Part shown: positions 51,772 to 61,254 of the stretch, one piece after another
Layout: the number at the start of each line of letters is the position of its first letter
How positions within the stretch are numbered: position 1 is the stretch's first letter
Assembly (NCBI GenBank): GCA_022508805.1
Contig: JAFLUM010000006.1
Span: 1 to 64,000, forward strand
Direction of reading: 5' to 3'
DNA: 64,000 nucleotides
Source: Oscillospiraceae bacterium
GTDB lineage: Bacteria > Bacillota > Clostridia > Oscillospirales > Acutalibacteraceae
The notes under the pieces: generated by a model
What the model saw: the letters and a program-made list of their open reading frames with translations, nothing else
Told to the model about the DNA's origin: nothing
The model's database searches: none
Program-made: the position numbers and the translations under genes

Positions 51772-52845
51772 TCAAATGATTTCTCCGCCGCCTACAACGG
51801 TATCGCCGTCATAGAGAACTACCGCCTGACCTTTTGTTATGGCGCGTTGAGGCCCGTCAAACTTAACGTGTAACAGTCCGTCATCAGTCTGCCAAGCCAA
51901 AGCAGGCTGTTCTTTTTGACGGTAACGTACCTTTGCACACACACGCATAGGTTCACGCAAATTATCGCAAGAGATAAGATTCACGTTGTCTGCCGTAAGG
52001 GAGTCCGAAAACAGTTCATCATTTTCGCCCAAAATAACGCGGTTTTCTGTCGGGTCGATTCCGCAAACGAACATAGGTTTGCCGAAAGCTACACCTAAGC
52101 CCTTACGCTGACCGACGGTATAATGAATTATTCCCTTATGCTCGCCGAGGACATTGCCGTTTTTATCGGTAAAATTGCCTTTTTTAAAGCTTTTGCCCGT
52201 GGTGCGTTCGATAAATCCCGCGTAATCGCCGTCGGGAACAAAGCAGATATCCTGACTGTCGTGCTTGCGGGCATTGACAAAGCCGTGACGCTCGGCGATT
52301 TCACGAACCTCGGTTTTTTTCATATTACCTAAGGGGAACTGCACGTGCCGTAGCTGCTCCTGAGTGAGCATATACAGAACATAGCTTTGATCTTTAGAGT
52401 CGTCCACAGCCTTTTTCAAAAGCCACCGTTTGCTGTTTTCGTCGTATTCAATGCGGGCATAGTGACCTGTTACTATGTAATCAAAATCTATCTCTTTCAT
52501 TCTGATAAACAGCTTATCAAATTTGAGATACCTATTGCAGTCGATGCAGGGATTGGGCGTTTTACCCTGCTCATACGCATTTATAAAGCGATCAATGACA
52601 CATTCGTGAAATTTATCGGTAAAATTGAACACATAAAAAGGCATATCCAAACGGTGGGCAACGCTTTTTGCATCCTCCACATCAGAAAGGGAGCAACAGC
52701 CCTTTTCACGGCTTATCCCCGCATCCTCGTTGGTATAAAGCTTCATATTGGCGCCGATGCAGTCGTAGCCGCGTTCTTTCATAATTAAGGCAGAAACGGA
52801 GCTGTCAACACCGCCGCTCATGGCGATAATTGCTTTTTTACACAT
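51772..52845 (-). CDS. mnmA: tRNA-specific 2-thiouridylase MnmA
   Basis: About 357 aa. It thiolates U34 of Lys, Glu and Gln tRNAs with sulfur that ultimately comes from a cysteine desulfurase such as IscS. ATP-PPase loop AMSGGVDSS (about residues 8-16); catalytic cysteines in TPNPCIDCNRYLKFD (about 98) and SQDICFVPDGDY (about 200). ATG 52845 has GGTGA 5 bases upstream and lies right after the nadA stop. The desulfurase is encoded in the same operon. Confidence 0.96.
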   Translation of the reverse strand: MCKKAIIAMSGGVDSSVSALIMKERGYDCIGANMKLYTNEDAGISREKGCCSLSDVEDAKSVAHRLDMPFYVFNFTDKFHECVIDRFINAYEQGKTPNPCIDCNRYLKFDKLFIRMKEIDFDYIVTGHYARIEYDENSKRWLLKKAVDDSKDQSYVLYMLTQEQLRHVQFPLGNMKKTEVREIAERHGFVNARKHDSQDICFVPDGDYAGFIERTTGKSFKKGNFTDKNGNVLGEHKGIIHYTVGQRKGLGVAFGKPMFVCGIDPTENRVILGENDELFSDSLTADNVNLISCDNLREPMRVCAKVRYRQKEQPALAWQTDDGLLHVKFDGPQRAITKGQAVVLYDGDTVVGGGEII

Positions 52846-52846
52846 A

Positions 52847-53764
52847 TTATTCACCGAGCTTTATCATTGCATCGATACATTTTTTGGCTTGGAGTCTTGT
52901 CTCAGTGTCAAGGTCGATTTCAACTCCGCCTGTACCGTTCACAGCGTTATAAAGATCGACAAGCGTGGTCGATTTCATATTGGGGCAAATAAGATCCTTT
53001 GAGAGCGAATAAAAGCGTTTATCGGGACACTCGTACTGAAGATGCTCTGCAATGCTTATCTCCGTACCGATGATAAATTCCTTAGCATCGGAGCTCTTGG
53101 CATAATTCATTATGGCAGACGTTGAGCCCACAAAATCTGCCTTTTCCACTACCTCGGGAACACATTCGGGGTGGACAAGCATAAGCGCGTTCGGGTGCAG
53201 CTCGCGGGCGTTATTTACCTCGCGCATACCGACCCTTGCGTGAATGGGGCATCCGCCCTGCAGCAGCTTAAAGGTCTTTTCTGGTACTTGCTTCGAGACG
53301 TAATCGCCCAAATTACAGTCGGGAATGAACAAGATTTTATCGTTCTCGATCTTTTTAACTATCTTGACAGCCGACGAGGATGTAACACACACGTCGCATA
53401 TGGTTTTGAGCGCTGCTGTGGTGTTGATATAAGCCACGACGGTGTAATCGGGATACTGCTGTTTTACAAGTGAAATAACGTCCTTATCCATCTGCTCAGC
53501 CATAGGGCAGCCTGCAATAGGATTTGCCAAAATCACCGTTTTTTCGGGTGAGAGTATTTTAACCGTCTCTGCCATAAAGCGTACGCCGCACATAATAACG
53601 GTTTTTGCAGACACATTTTGTGCTAAGACACTTAGCTGAAAGCTGTCACCTGTAAAATCGGCAATCTCAATAATTTCACGTGCTACATAGCTATGGGCAA
53701 GAATACAAATATCCTTTTCTTTTTTTAGTCGCAGAATTTCATCCTGCATTTCTCTGATCGTCAT
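52847..53764 (-). CDS. nadA: Quinolinate synthase
   Basis: 305 aa, the usual length. A [4Fe-4S] enzyme that condenses iminoaspartate with dihydroxyacetone phosphate for NAD synthesis. Cluster cysteines appear in MCGVRFMAET (about 83), DVCVTSSSA (about 170) and HPECVPEV (about 257). ATG 53764 fits the family start; about 60 further in-frame residues upstream overlap iscU out of frame and look random. NadB and NadC are not in the window. Position between iscU and mnmA fits its need for an Fe-S cluster. Confidence 0.95.
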   Translation of the reverse strand: MTIREMQDEILRLKKEKDICILAHSYVAREIIEIADFTGDSFQLSVLAQNVSAKTVIMCGVRFMAETVKILSPEKTVILANPIAGCPMAEQMDKDVISLVKQQYPDYTVVAYINTTAALKTICDVCVTSSSAVKIVKKIENDKILFIPDCNLGDYVSKQVPEKTFKLLQGGCPIHARVGMREVNNARELHPNALMLVHPECVPEVVEKADFVGSTSAIMNYAKSSDAKEFIIGTEISIAEHLQYECPDKRFYSLSKDLICPNMKSTTLVDLYNAVNGTGGVEIDLDTETRLQAKKCIDAMIKLGE

Positions 53765-53789
53765 AGTTTTATGCCCGATCCTTTCATAA

Positions 53790-54209
53790 TTAATGATGAT
53801 GTTCCTCATTAAAATGGAACTCTGCCTCGTCATACTCGATGCCGTTTTTATCATAATAATCGCGGACTGCCGCCTTGATAGCCTGTTCGGCGAGCACAGA
53901 GCAATGAATTTTGACTGCGGGAAGACCGTCCAGAGCCTCGACAACCGCCTGATTTGTAAGCTTGAGAGCTTCGGAAACAGGCTGTCCCATTATCATATCG
54001 GTGGCAATTGAGCTGGTAGCGATAGCTGACGCACAGCCGTAGGTGTTGAATTTAACGTCGGTAATTATGCCGTCGTTTATTTTGAGATACATTTTCATAA
54101 TATCTCCGCATTTGGCGTTGCCTACCTCGCCAACGCCGTCAGCATCATCAATTTTTCCCACATTATGAGGATGCACAAAATGCTCCATTACTTTTTCTGA
54201 ATATTCCAT
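53790..54209 (-). CDS. iscU: Fe-S cluster scaffold IscU
   Basis: 139 aa. The three cluster cysteines (C34, C59, C103) and Asp36 are in place, in GNAKCGD, YGCASA and KIHCSV. The C-terminus ends in an EEHHH tail. It receives sulfur from IscS, whose gene overlaps it by one base (ATG over the iscS stop). IscU rather than the SUF scaffold indicates a clostridial ISC-type pathway. Confidence 0.95.
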   Translation of the reverse strand: MEYSEKVMEHFVHPHNVGKIDDADGVGEVGNAKCGDIMKMYLKINDGIITDVKFNTYGCASAIATSSIATDMIMGQPVSEALKLTNQAVVEALDGLPAVKIHCSVLAEQAIKAAVRDYYDKNGIEYDEAEFHFNEEHHH

Positions 54210-55390
54210 TAAAGATTACCTCTCTCTTTCTGTATTTTTTCCCAAAGGGGTGACATATCACGAAGTCGGTTGATTATGGGCGGAAGCGCCTCAATAATAT
54301 ACTCTATCTGTTCAGGCGTGTTCTCCTCGCTTAAAGACAGTCTTAAGGAGCCGTGAGCTACCTCGTGCTTGAGTCCGATCGCAAGCAATACGTGGCTCGG
54401 GTCAAGTGAGCCTGAGGTGCAGGCAGAGCCTGAAGATGCGCTGATACCCTGCAAATCAAGATAGAGCAATAGCGATTCGCCCTCAACGCCCTCAAAGCAC
54501 GCGCTGACATTGCCCGGAAGTCTGTGTTCACGGTCACCGTTGATACGGCTGAGGTCGATTTTAAGAATTCCCTCAATAAGCCGTTCACGCATAGCAATAA
54601 GCTTTTCGGTATTTTTTTCCATATTGTCGACTGCTTCTCTAAGAGCCGCCGCCATACCGACTATTCCGGGTACATTTTCTGTTCCTGCCCGGCGGTTTCT
54701 CTCCTGCGCTCCGCCTTCAATAAGGTTGGGGAGTCTTACGCTTTTTTTGCAGTAGAGTGCGCCGACACCCTTCGGTCCGTGGAATTTGTGTCCCGAAAGA
54801 GACAGCATATCGACGTTATCCTTTTGAACGTCAACGGGAATATGACCGACCGCCTGAACGGCATCCGTGTGGAAAAGTACACCTTTTTCGCGGCAAACAG
54901 CACCGATCTCACTTATGGGCTGAACGGTGCCGATCTCGTTATTGGCGTACATTATTGTTACAAGCGCCGTATCCTCACGGATGGCGTTTTTCACATCCTC
55001 AGGTTTTACAAGTCCGTTTTCGTAAACGTCAAGAAGTGTTATTTCAAAGCCCTGACGCTCTAATGCTTTGAGAGTGTGGAGCACAGCGTGATGCTCGAAT
55101 TTTGAGCTGATTATATGCTTTTTACCCTTTTTCGCCATAAGAGCCGCCGTACTTTTGATTGCCCAGTTGTCACTCTCACTACCTCCCGAGGTAAAATATA
55201 TTTCGTCGGGTGAACAGTTGAGAATGTCTGCTATAACGGTTCTCGCATCACGGACAGTGTGGAACGCCTCCTGCCCCACTGCGTGGAGACTGGACGGATT
55301 TCCGTAAATCTCAGTATAGCATGGCATCATTGCGTCGAGAGCTGTTTTCGATATTTTTGTGGTTGCGGCATTATCTGCGTAAACCTTCAT
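54209..55390 (-). CDS. iscS: Cysteine desulfurase IscS/NifS type
   Basis: About 393 aa, PLP enzyme that takes sulfur from cysteine. PLP lysine in [12 protein letters not shown] (about residue 203); active-site Cys in the flexible loop [10 protein letters not shown] (about 325), the long loop of class I desulfurases. ATG 55390 fits the family start [11 protein letters not shown]; ribosome site weak (AGAGATG). First gene of iscS-iscU-nadA-mnmA, with an operator-bearing promoter at 55453. Confidence 0.96.
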   Translation of the reverse strand: MKVYADNAATTKISKTALDAMMPCYTEIYGNPSSLHAVGQEAFHTVRDARTVIADILNCSPDEIYFTSGGSESDNWAIKSTAALMAKKGKKHIISSKFEHHAVLHTLKALERQGFEITLLDVYENGLVKPEDVKNAIREDTALVTIMYANNEIGTVQPISEIGAVCREKGVLFHTDAVQAVGHIPVDVQKDNVDMLSLSGHKFHGPKGVGALYCKKSVRLPNLIEGGAQERNRRAGTENVPGIVGMAAALREAVDNMEKNTEKLIAMRERLIEGILKIDLSRINGDREHRLPGNVSACFEGVEGESLLLYLDLQGISASSGSACTSGSLDPSHVLLAIGLKHEVAHGSLRLSLSEENTPEQIEYIIEALPPIINRLRDMSPLWEKIQKERGNL

Positions 55391-55452
55391 AAATACATCT
55401 CTTTTCATTTGAAAAATCATATTTCACAGTAAATTACTATGAATTCGTATAT

Positions 55453-55481
55453 ATCATACTACCGAGGTATGAAAATGTCAA
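55453..55481 (-). promoter_or_regulatory. iscS operon promoter with operator-like inverted repeat
   Basis: Minus strand TTGACA (55481-55476), 17 bases, TATGAT (55458-55453). The inverted repeat CATAC-N7-GTATG (55455-55471) lies in the spacer and overlaps the -10, a natural site for the Rrf2-type repressor encoded at 58429. Confidence 0.7.
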
Positions 55482-55487
55482 TTAAAT

Positions 55488-57854
55488 TCAAACAGTTTCT
55501 TTAAAGAATTTTTCGGCATATCTGACGGTGGACATCGCATCCTTGCTGTAAAAATGAGCGCCTATCATATCGGCGTACTCCTGAGTAAGCACCGCGCCGC
55601 CCACAATAACCTGCGTATCGCTTTTTTGCTCTTTGAGAAGTCTTATTGTCTCCTCCATAGCAGGGACGGTGGTGGTCATCAAGGCGCTTAAGCCCACAAG
55701 GCGTACGTTTTCTTTTATTGCCGTATCGACTATCGTCTGCGGCGAAACATCTTTACCTAAGTCTATTACCTCAAAGCCGTAATTTTCAAGCAGAACACGG
55801 ACGATATTTTTGCCGATGTCGTGGATATCGCCCTTGACGGTGGCAAGGATTATTTTACCCTTATTTTTATTTTCTGCATCGCTTTTTTTCATTGCTTTTT
55901 TTATGACTTCAAAACTGACACTCGCTGTTTCGGCGCTCATTAAAAGTCCTGGCAGAAAAACTCTGTTTTCTTCAAAGCCTTTGCCGACCTCGTCTAGCGC
56001 GGGAACCAAAATACCGTTGATTATTTCAAGGGGTGCTTTCACGGCTAATTCTTTTTCGGTCTGCTCCCTCGCCTGCTCCTTTAGACCTTTTATGACCGCG
56101 GTTTTCAAATCAACCGTGCTGTCCGCTGTCTTTTGCGGAGTGACAGCCGAGGAATTGGCGATATAGCTTTCAAAATTTTCGTCATATCCTTTAAGGGCAC
56201 AATACGAATAATAGGCGTTCATCATCATCCCGTTTTTCGGATTTATTATGCCCGCGCTCAGTCCGTTTTCCATAGCCAATGTGAAAAAAGCGGAATTGAG
56301 ATTTTCCCTTGCGGGCAGTCCGAACGAGACGTTAGACACGCCGAGCACAGTATTAACACCAAGCTCATTTTTTATCCTGTTAAGAGCCTCCAGGGTTATT
56401 TTTGCATTATCCGCTCCTGTGCTGACGGTCATACAGAGCGTATCGATAACAAGCTCTTTTTTGGATATTCCGTATTCTGCCGCTCTTTTTATGATTTTTT
56501 CGGCAATTTTTACTCTGCCGTCAGCAGTATCGGGTATACCGTTTTCATCAAGCGTTAAGCAAACCGTTACTCCGCCGTATTTTTTGACAAGCGGAAATAC
56601 CGAATCCATAGATTCCCGTTTGCCGTTGACGGAATTCACCATTGCCTTGCCGTTGTAAAGGCGCAGCGCCGTCTCCATTGCGGAGATATCCGAGGTATCT
56701 ATCTGCAACGGCGTGTTGAGAATACTTTGCAGTCCCGTAACGGCGGTTTTCATCATTTCTGTCTCGTCGATTTCGGGAAGTCCCACGTTCATGTCAAGAA
56801 TATGCGCGCCGCTGTCGGTCTGGGCTATTCCCTCACGAAAAATATAGTCAATATCGTTACTCCTGAGCGCCTCTTTCATCAGCTTTTTTCCTGTGGGATT
56901 TATGCGCTCGCCGATAATTACAGGCTTTTCGCCGAAAATTACAGTTTTTGAATAAGATGTCACGGCGGTGAAGTTTTTTTCTGAAATAGGCTTAACTTTG
57001 ACATTTTTACATAAGTCTGCCATAGCCGCAATGTGCTCGGGAGTTGTTCCGCAGCATCCGCCCAACGCGCACGCGCCTTTTTCTGCAATTTTCAGTTGTT
57101 TTTCGGCAAAATCTTTCGGCGTAACATTATAAGATGTCACGCCGTCAACACACACGGGCAATCCTGCGTTTGGCTGAACGAACACGGGAGTTGAGGAATA
57201 TTTCATCATACCGTCAAGGAGAGTGAGCATCTGATCGGGTCCCAAACCGCAGTTAAGACCGATTCCGTCGACTCCGAGTCCTTCAAGTGTAAATACGGCG
57301 GTTTTTATGTCGGCGCCCGTTAAAAGTATGCCCTTTTCATCGAAAATCATTGATACGAGAACAGGCAAGTCTGTGTTTTCCTTTGCGGCAAGCACTGCCG
57401 CTTTGATCTCGTACAAATCGCCCATAGTCTCGATAATTATAAGGTCAGCGCCCGCTTTTTCTCCTGCTGTCATCTGTTCGGCAAAAAGTGAGTATGCATC
57501 GTCAAAATCAAGATCTCCGTAGGGCTTTAACAGCTTGCCGAGGGGACCCACATCAAGGGCGACAAAACATTCACGTCCCGAATTTTTAACAGCGTCTTGA
57601 GCAAGTTTTACTGCGGCGGCTATTATATCTTTAGTATTATCGAATTTAAGGCTGTTTGCGCCGAAGGTGTTAGCTGTAATTATGTCACAACCTGCATCAA
57701 GATACGCTTTGTGTATTTTTAAAAGCACCTCGGGGGCGGTAAGATTCATATATTCGGGCAATTCTCCCGCCTTTAAGCCGTTTTGCTGGAGCATCGTGCC
57801 CATTGCGCCGTCAAAGAAAAGTATTTCTTTGCCGAAGCGTTCTTTAAAACTCAT
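55488..57854 (-). CDS. metH: Cobalamin-dependent methionine synthase lacking the activation domain
   Basis: About 788 aa. Homocysteine-binding domain (about 1-290) with zinc cysteines in NCGLGP and GGCCGTTPEH; methyltetrahydrofolate-binding domain (about 310-570; IGERINPTGKK); B12 cap and B12 domain with DIHDIGKN (about 675). The C-terminal reactivation domain of E. coli MetH (about 1230 aa) is absent; the next gene upstream supplies it as a separate protein. ATG 57854 has AGGTGG 5 bases upstream. B12 import genes lie at 60.5-63.2 kb. Confidence 0.95.
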   Translation of the reverse strand: MSFKERFGKEILFFDGAMGTMLQQNGLKAGELPEYMNLTAPEVLLKIHKAYLDAGCDIITANTFGANSLKFDNTKDIIAAAVKLAQDAVKNSGRECFVALDVGPLGKLLKPYGDLDFDDAYSLFAEQMTAGEKAGADLIIIETMGDLYEIKAAVLAAKENTDLPVLVSMIFDEKGILLTGADIKTAVFTLEGLGVDGIGLNCGLGPDQMLTLLDGMMKYSSTPVFVQPNAGLPVCVDGVTSYNVTPKDFAEKQLKIAEKGACALGGCCGTTPEHIAAMADLCKNVKVKPISEKNFTAVTSYSKTVIFGEKPVIIGERINPTGKKLMKEALRSNDIDYIFREGIAQTDSGAHILDMNVGLPEIDETEMMKTAVTGLQSILNTPLQIDTSDISAMETALRLYNGKAMVNSVNGKRESMDSVFPLVKKYGGVTVCLTLDENGIPDTADGRVKIAEKIIKRAAEYGISKKELVIDTLCMTVSTGADNAKITLEALNRIKNELGVNTVLGVSNVSFGLPARENLNSAFFTLAMENGLSAGIINPKNGMMMNAYYSYCALKGYDENFESYIANSSAVTPQKTADSTVDLKTAVIKGLKEQAREQTEKELAVKAPLEIINGILVPALDEVGKGFEENRVFLPGLLMSAETASVSFEVIKKAMKKSDAENKNKGKIILATVKGDIHDIGKNIVRVLLENYGFEVIDLGKDVSPQTIVDTAIKENVRLVGLSALMTTTVPAMEETIRLLKEQKSDTQVIVGGAVLTQEYADMIGAHFYSKDAMSTVRYAEKFFKETV

Positions 57855-57868
57855 AAATTCCACCTATA

Positions 57869-58444
57869 TTATTTAATTATTCCTATAAACGCTGTGACAG
57901 ACTTAGTCGGAGTCATTATGCACTCATCTGAGAGGGTTACTCCCAGCCGCCGTGACATATCGAGGAGCTTGAAAAAATCTCTTTGAGTTGACAGCTCCAA
58001 ATCCCCGTAACCGGGGCTGAATCGCGGACGGTGTGTTCCGCCTAATATTTGCTTTATCTCCTCGCACGCCCTATCGCACAGATTTTCGGTAAGTGATGCC
58101 GCTACCGCCTGTGCTACTGCCGCATGCGCCGTATCACTTACTGAATACCGACGGATAAGCGTATCTGTCTCCGTGCCGAGAGTTGCACCGAAAAGCACCA
58201 CCGACGATGAGTTTTTGAGATGTGATAACAGCTTTTCGCTTTTAAATTCAATATTTTCTACTGTAATTCCGCCGTCGGAACGGTCAAAATCGTATTCCCT
58301 GTATATATATTTCGGCTGAACTACCTTTAATAGCTCTTGATATACCTCGTCGATTACGGAAACCGTCCGTTCGTCGGCGGGAACTCCGCGGTAACCGAGA
58401 TAGCGCAGCACCTCTTTTTCGTTAAATTTCAGCAGCAACCGCAA
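57869..58444 (-). CDS. MetH activation-domain protein
   Basis: 191 aa, corresponding to the AdoMet-binding reactivation domain of MetH on its own. The motif RPRFSPGYGD (about residue 139-148) is the AdoMet site. It reductively remethylates inactive cob(II)alamin on the MetH core encoded 14 bases downstream. The start overlaps the Rrf2 gene by 16 bases. Confidence 0.9.
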   Translation of the reverse strand: MRLLLKFNEKEVLRYLGYRGVPADERTVSVIDEVYQELLKVVQPKYIYREYDFDRSDGGITVENIEFKSEKLLSHLKNSSSVVLFGATLGTETDTLIRRYSVSDTAHAAVAQAVAASLTENLCDRACEEIKQILGGTHRPRFSPGYGDLELSTQRDFFKLLDMSRRLGVTLSDECIMTPTKSVTAFIGIIK

Positions 58445-58863
58445 TTCCCCTTTTCATTTTGCTTATCCACAAGATATTGCAGTGTTATCGAATCGACTAC
58501 CTTGTTAACGGCGTCAAGAATACACTGCCAAATTTCAAGGGTAACGCAGTCCATACAGTTTTCGCAGGTATTCTCGTCCGAATCAAGGCACGCGACGGGG
58601 GCAAGACTGCCCTCGGCAACGCGAAGAATTTCGCCCACGGTATAATCCTTCGGCTCGCGTGTAAGTCGATAACCGCCCTGAGCGCCACGGGAGCTTTCGA
58701 CAAATTTTTCTTTTGAGAGCATTTTTATTATCTGCTCAAGATATTTTTCGCTTATATTCTGCCGTGTGGCAATGGATTTTATTGAGACATATTCGCCGTC
58801 GGAATGGATAGCCAGATCCAGCATAAGCCGCAGCGCATACCGTCCTTTTGTGGAGATTTTCAT
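58429..58863 (-). CDS. Rrf2 family transcriptional regulator (IscR/CymR-like)
   Basis: 144 aa. Winged helix-turn-helix (about 1-65; QNISEKYLEQIIKML) and a C-terminal loop with five cysteines at about residues 93-115 (ACLDSDENTCENCMDC and a later WQC), well placed to hold an Fe-S cluster as in IscR. It probably regulates the iscS operon and itself; operator-like sites lie in both promoters. CymR-like control of cysteine genes is the alternative. Confidence 0.9.
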   Translation of the reverse strand: MKISTKGRYALRLMLDLAIHSDGEYVSIKSIATRQNISEKYLEQIIKMLSKEKFVESSRGAQGGYRLTREPKDYTVGEILRVAEGSLAPVACLDSDENTCENCMDCVTLEIWQCILDAVNKVVDSITLQYLVDKQNEKGNCGCC

Positions 58864-58894
58864 TTAATCAGAACCTTAAAATAATTTCTATAAT

Positions 58895-58923
58895 AATATA
58901 ATACAAATTTAGTAGGAATTCAA
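58895..58923 (-). promoter_or_regulatory. Rrf2 gene promoter with operator-like site
   Basis: Minus strand TTGAAT (58923-58918), 17 bases, TATATT (58900-58895). The spacer holds CCTACTAAATTTGTA (58916-58902), an imperfect palindrome resembling known Rrf2-family sites, so autoregulation is likely. Confidence 0.6.
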
Positions 58924-58933
58924 TAGTATAAAG

Positions 58934-58966
58934 AAAAAAGGTACGGGCAAAAACGTCCGTACCTTT
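58934..58966 (-). terminator. Terminator of the EIIC gene
   Basis: Stem AAAGGTACGGGC/GTCCGTACCTTT (one mismatch) with a 6-base loop, followed on the minus strand by TTTC. Confidence 0.8.
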
Positions 58967-58976
58967 AAAAACCTAT

Positions 58977-60383
58977 TTATTTTGCAGCTTTTTTATCCGC
59001 CGCGAGTTTTTGCGCGTAATGTCTCATTTCAAGGACGATATCACCGTCGGTCTCAATGTTAGTTCCGCGCTTTGCCTGTCCTTTATAGGCAAGATGTCTA
59101 AAGAGAACGATTGCCGCGCCGCCCACAGCCGCGCCCGCAAGGATTATAAAGAACAGCGGTATTCGGCAGGTAAGCCAGTCACCCGAACGCAGAGGAAGTG
59201 TAAACGAGATGTAATACTCACCTCTCTCGAAAAGCTCCCTAAAGGTATAGCCGTTGCCGTATTTGGGCAGTTCGGTAAGATACGCTGTATTGACGATTTT
59301 AAAGAGAGATACCAAAAGTCCCGTTGCGGCAGAGCCGATCATATATCCCGGGATTATTGTGAACGGGGCTCTGTAGGCGTAAATCATCGAAAAGGATACA
59401 GTCAGCTTAACATTTTCAAAAAATGCGTTGATGGGTCCGCTGACTGCAAGGTTTGTGTCGTCGGTATCAAGCTTAAAGCTCTTTTTCTTTATAAATCCGC
59501 GGATTATCATTGCGAAGAGCGGTATCCAACCGAGGGTTATAAAGCAGGCGCCGTATATGGTCATAAAACGGGCATCACCCGAAAGAAGCATTGCAATAGA
59601 AACGGAAAATGCCGCCATTGAAACAGGTCCGATAAGGTCAAAACCGACCATAAGACCGATCACTATTCCGCAAAGGATAACGCTACTGTTTGCAAGAGTC
59701 GTAAGCGGTTCGACAAGCGCCTCGCCTAATGCGTTGAACGGAAGTTGAATGCCGTAACGGATAAGCAAGAATGTAAGCGCGGTTGATACGACAGGCAGAA
59801 TGAGAATGAGCACGATAAGGTCAACCTGCTCTAACAACTGAACGCCTCCGAAATCCGCAGGAATCGCCTTGATTTTTGCGCGGAGCTTTTCCATAAACCC
59901 GTCAAGCTTTTTGCCGAGGGAATTTTTTAATTTATCCCAACCGATATAAAGATATTTAATGAGCAGTGCCATAAACACAGCCATTATCAGATAGCCGATG
60001 TATCCGATGTTTGCACCGCCGCCGTTGTTCATGGGCGTTGCAAAATACGCTATATACATCTGATTGCCCGGTACGGGATTGCCTGCAAAGTGGCAGAAAT
60101 AAATGCTTAAGGACAGTGCGGGAGCAATACCGGGAAGTCCCGCTATCAAATAAGAAAGCACCGTGGTAAATGCTATAAAGAAAAAGTCCGTCGCCCAGAA
60201 AAGGATAAACCACAAAATCTGCTCGTTGCCCTTTTCGGCAGCATCAAGAATGTGCTCTATGCCGAGAACATTCTGCACCACAAAGAAAAAACCCGCTCCG
60301 AGAGCTCCGAAAAGCTGCACTATAAACATTATAGCGGTTGAGCGGTAAATATTTTTCTTTAACCCTATCAATTCATTTTTCAT
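58977..60383 (-). CDS. PTS EIIC-like sugar permease
   Basis: About 468 aa with about ten hydrophobic helices. The SGPINAFFENVKL loop (about residue 316) and IIPGYMIGSAATGLL (about 352) resemble EIIC transporters of the fructose-like class. No EIIA, EIIB or sugar enzyme is adjacent, so it must borrow EII partners or act otherwise. ATG 60383 has GGGGTG upstream; the GTG 9 bases earlier overlaps that site. Sugar unknown. Confidence 0.68.
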   Translation of the reverse strand: MKNELIGLKKNIYRSTAIMFIVQLFGALGAGFFFVVQNVLGIEHILDAAEKGNEQILWFILFWATDFFFIAFTTVLSYLIAGLPGIAPALSLSIYFCHFAGNPVPGNQMYIAYFATPMNNGGGANIGYIGYLIMAVFMALLIKYLYIGWDKLKNSLGKKLDGFMEKLRAKIKAIPADFGGVQLLEQVDLIVLILILPVVSTALTFLLIRYGIQLPFNALGEALVEPLTTLANSSVILCGIVIGLMVGFDLIGPVSMAAFSVSIAMLLSGDARFMTIYGACFITLGWIPLFAMIIRGFIKKKSFKLDTDDTNLAVSGPINAFFENVKLTVSFSMIYAYRAPFTIIPGYMIGSAATGLLVSLFKIVNTAYLTELPKYGNGYTFRELFERGEYYISFTLPLRSGDWLTCRIPLFFIILAGAAVGGAAIVLFRHLAYKGQAKRGTNIETDGDIVLEMRHYAQKLAADKKAAK

Positions 60384-60450
60384 AAGCCACACCCCTTTTA
60401 TTTAAGAAAATTATATCATTACCAATATTTATCAGTCAATATATATTACA

Positions 60451-60479
60451 AAAATACCGCCGAATAAAAATCCGGCGGC
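60451..60479 (-). terminator. Terminator of the B12 transporter operon
   Basis: Stem CCGCCG/CGGCGG with extra pairs, followed on the minus strand by ATTTTTG; 15 bases after the ATPase stop. Confidence 0.75.
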
Positions 60480-60493
60480 ATGATGTGAATTTT

Positions 60494-61249
60494 CTATTTC
60501 CAGCGTTCAAGTGTGGTTCGCATATACTTGCCAACATCTATCCCGTATACTCGGCTGACGAGATCCAGATCTAAATTTTCGACCGTATCATAAGCCTTGA
60601 TTTCGCCTCTATCCATTAAAAGCACTGTATCCGCAAAGGAAAGGGCTAAATTGATGTCGTGCAGCACACCAACGACACAGCGACCGCCTGCCGATGCCCA
60701 TTCTTTTAAGGCATCTATAAGTTCCACCTGATATTTTAAGTCAAGATGATTTGTGGGCTCGTCTAAAAGTATTATCTCGGGAGTTTGGGCAAAGGTTCTT
60801 GCTAAAAATACTCTTTGAAGCTGTCCGCCTGAAAGCTCTGTGATCGGTCTGTCCTTTAGTTCCAGCATTCCCACGCGTTCAAGGCTTTCCTGTACAATGC
60901 GGCGGTCTTCAGAGTCGGCAGAGGTAAACGCCCCTCTTTTTTGATGGGCATATCTGCCGAGCATCACCGTTTCATAAACCGTATAGGCAAAATATGTGTC
61001 GGACATCTGGCTGAGCATTGCGATTTTTTGCCCCTTTTGACGGGATGACAGGGATTTCATGTTCTGTTCGTCTATATATACACTGCCATTTATCGGCAGA
61101 ATGCCCATAATTCCGCGAAGGAGTGTGGTTTTGCCGCAGCCGTTGGGACCGAGTATACAAAGTCTCTGTCCGTCTTTCACGTTAAAGGATACATCCTTTA
61201 CCACCATAGAGCCGTCGTATCCGCAGCTTAAATTTTCTATACGCAGCAA
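60494..61249 (-). CDS. Cobalamin ABC transporter ATPase (FecE/BtuD type)
   Basis: About 251 aa. Walker A GPNGCGKTT (about residues 33-41), signature LSGGQLQR (about 137), Walker B IILLDEPTNHLD and H-loop. I chose TTG 61249, with AGAGGTG 6 bases upstream; GTG 61258 overlaps the permease stop but sits on top of that site, so it is the alternative. Third gene after the B12 riboswitch, hence cobalamin specificity. Confidence 0.88.
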   Translation of the reverse strand: MLRIENLSCGYDGSMVVKDVSFNVKDGQRLCILGPNGCGKTTLLRGIMGILPINGSVYIDEQNMKSLSSRQKGQKIAMLSQMSDTYFAYTVYETVMLGRYAHQKRGAFTSADSEDRRIVQESLERVGMLELKDRPITELSGGQLQRVFLARTFAQTPEIILLDEPTNHLDLKYQVELIDALKEWASAGGRCVVGVLHDINLALSFADTVLLMDRGEIKAYDTVENLDLDLVSRVYGIDVGKYMRTTLERWK

Positions 61250-61254
61250 AGCAC

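Noticed and set aside
53765-53944. Sixty-residue N-terminal extension of nadA
   Set aside because: It overlaps iscU out of frame, has no ribosome site, and the family start and length fit ATG 53764. The eight-codon frame just before it also lacks a ribosome site.
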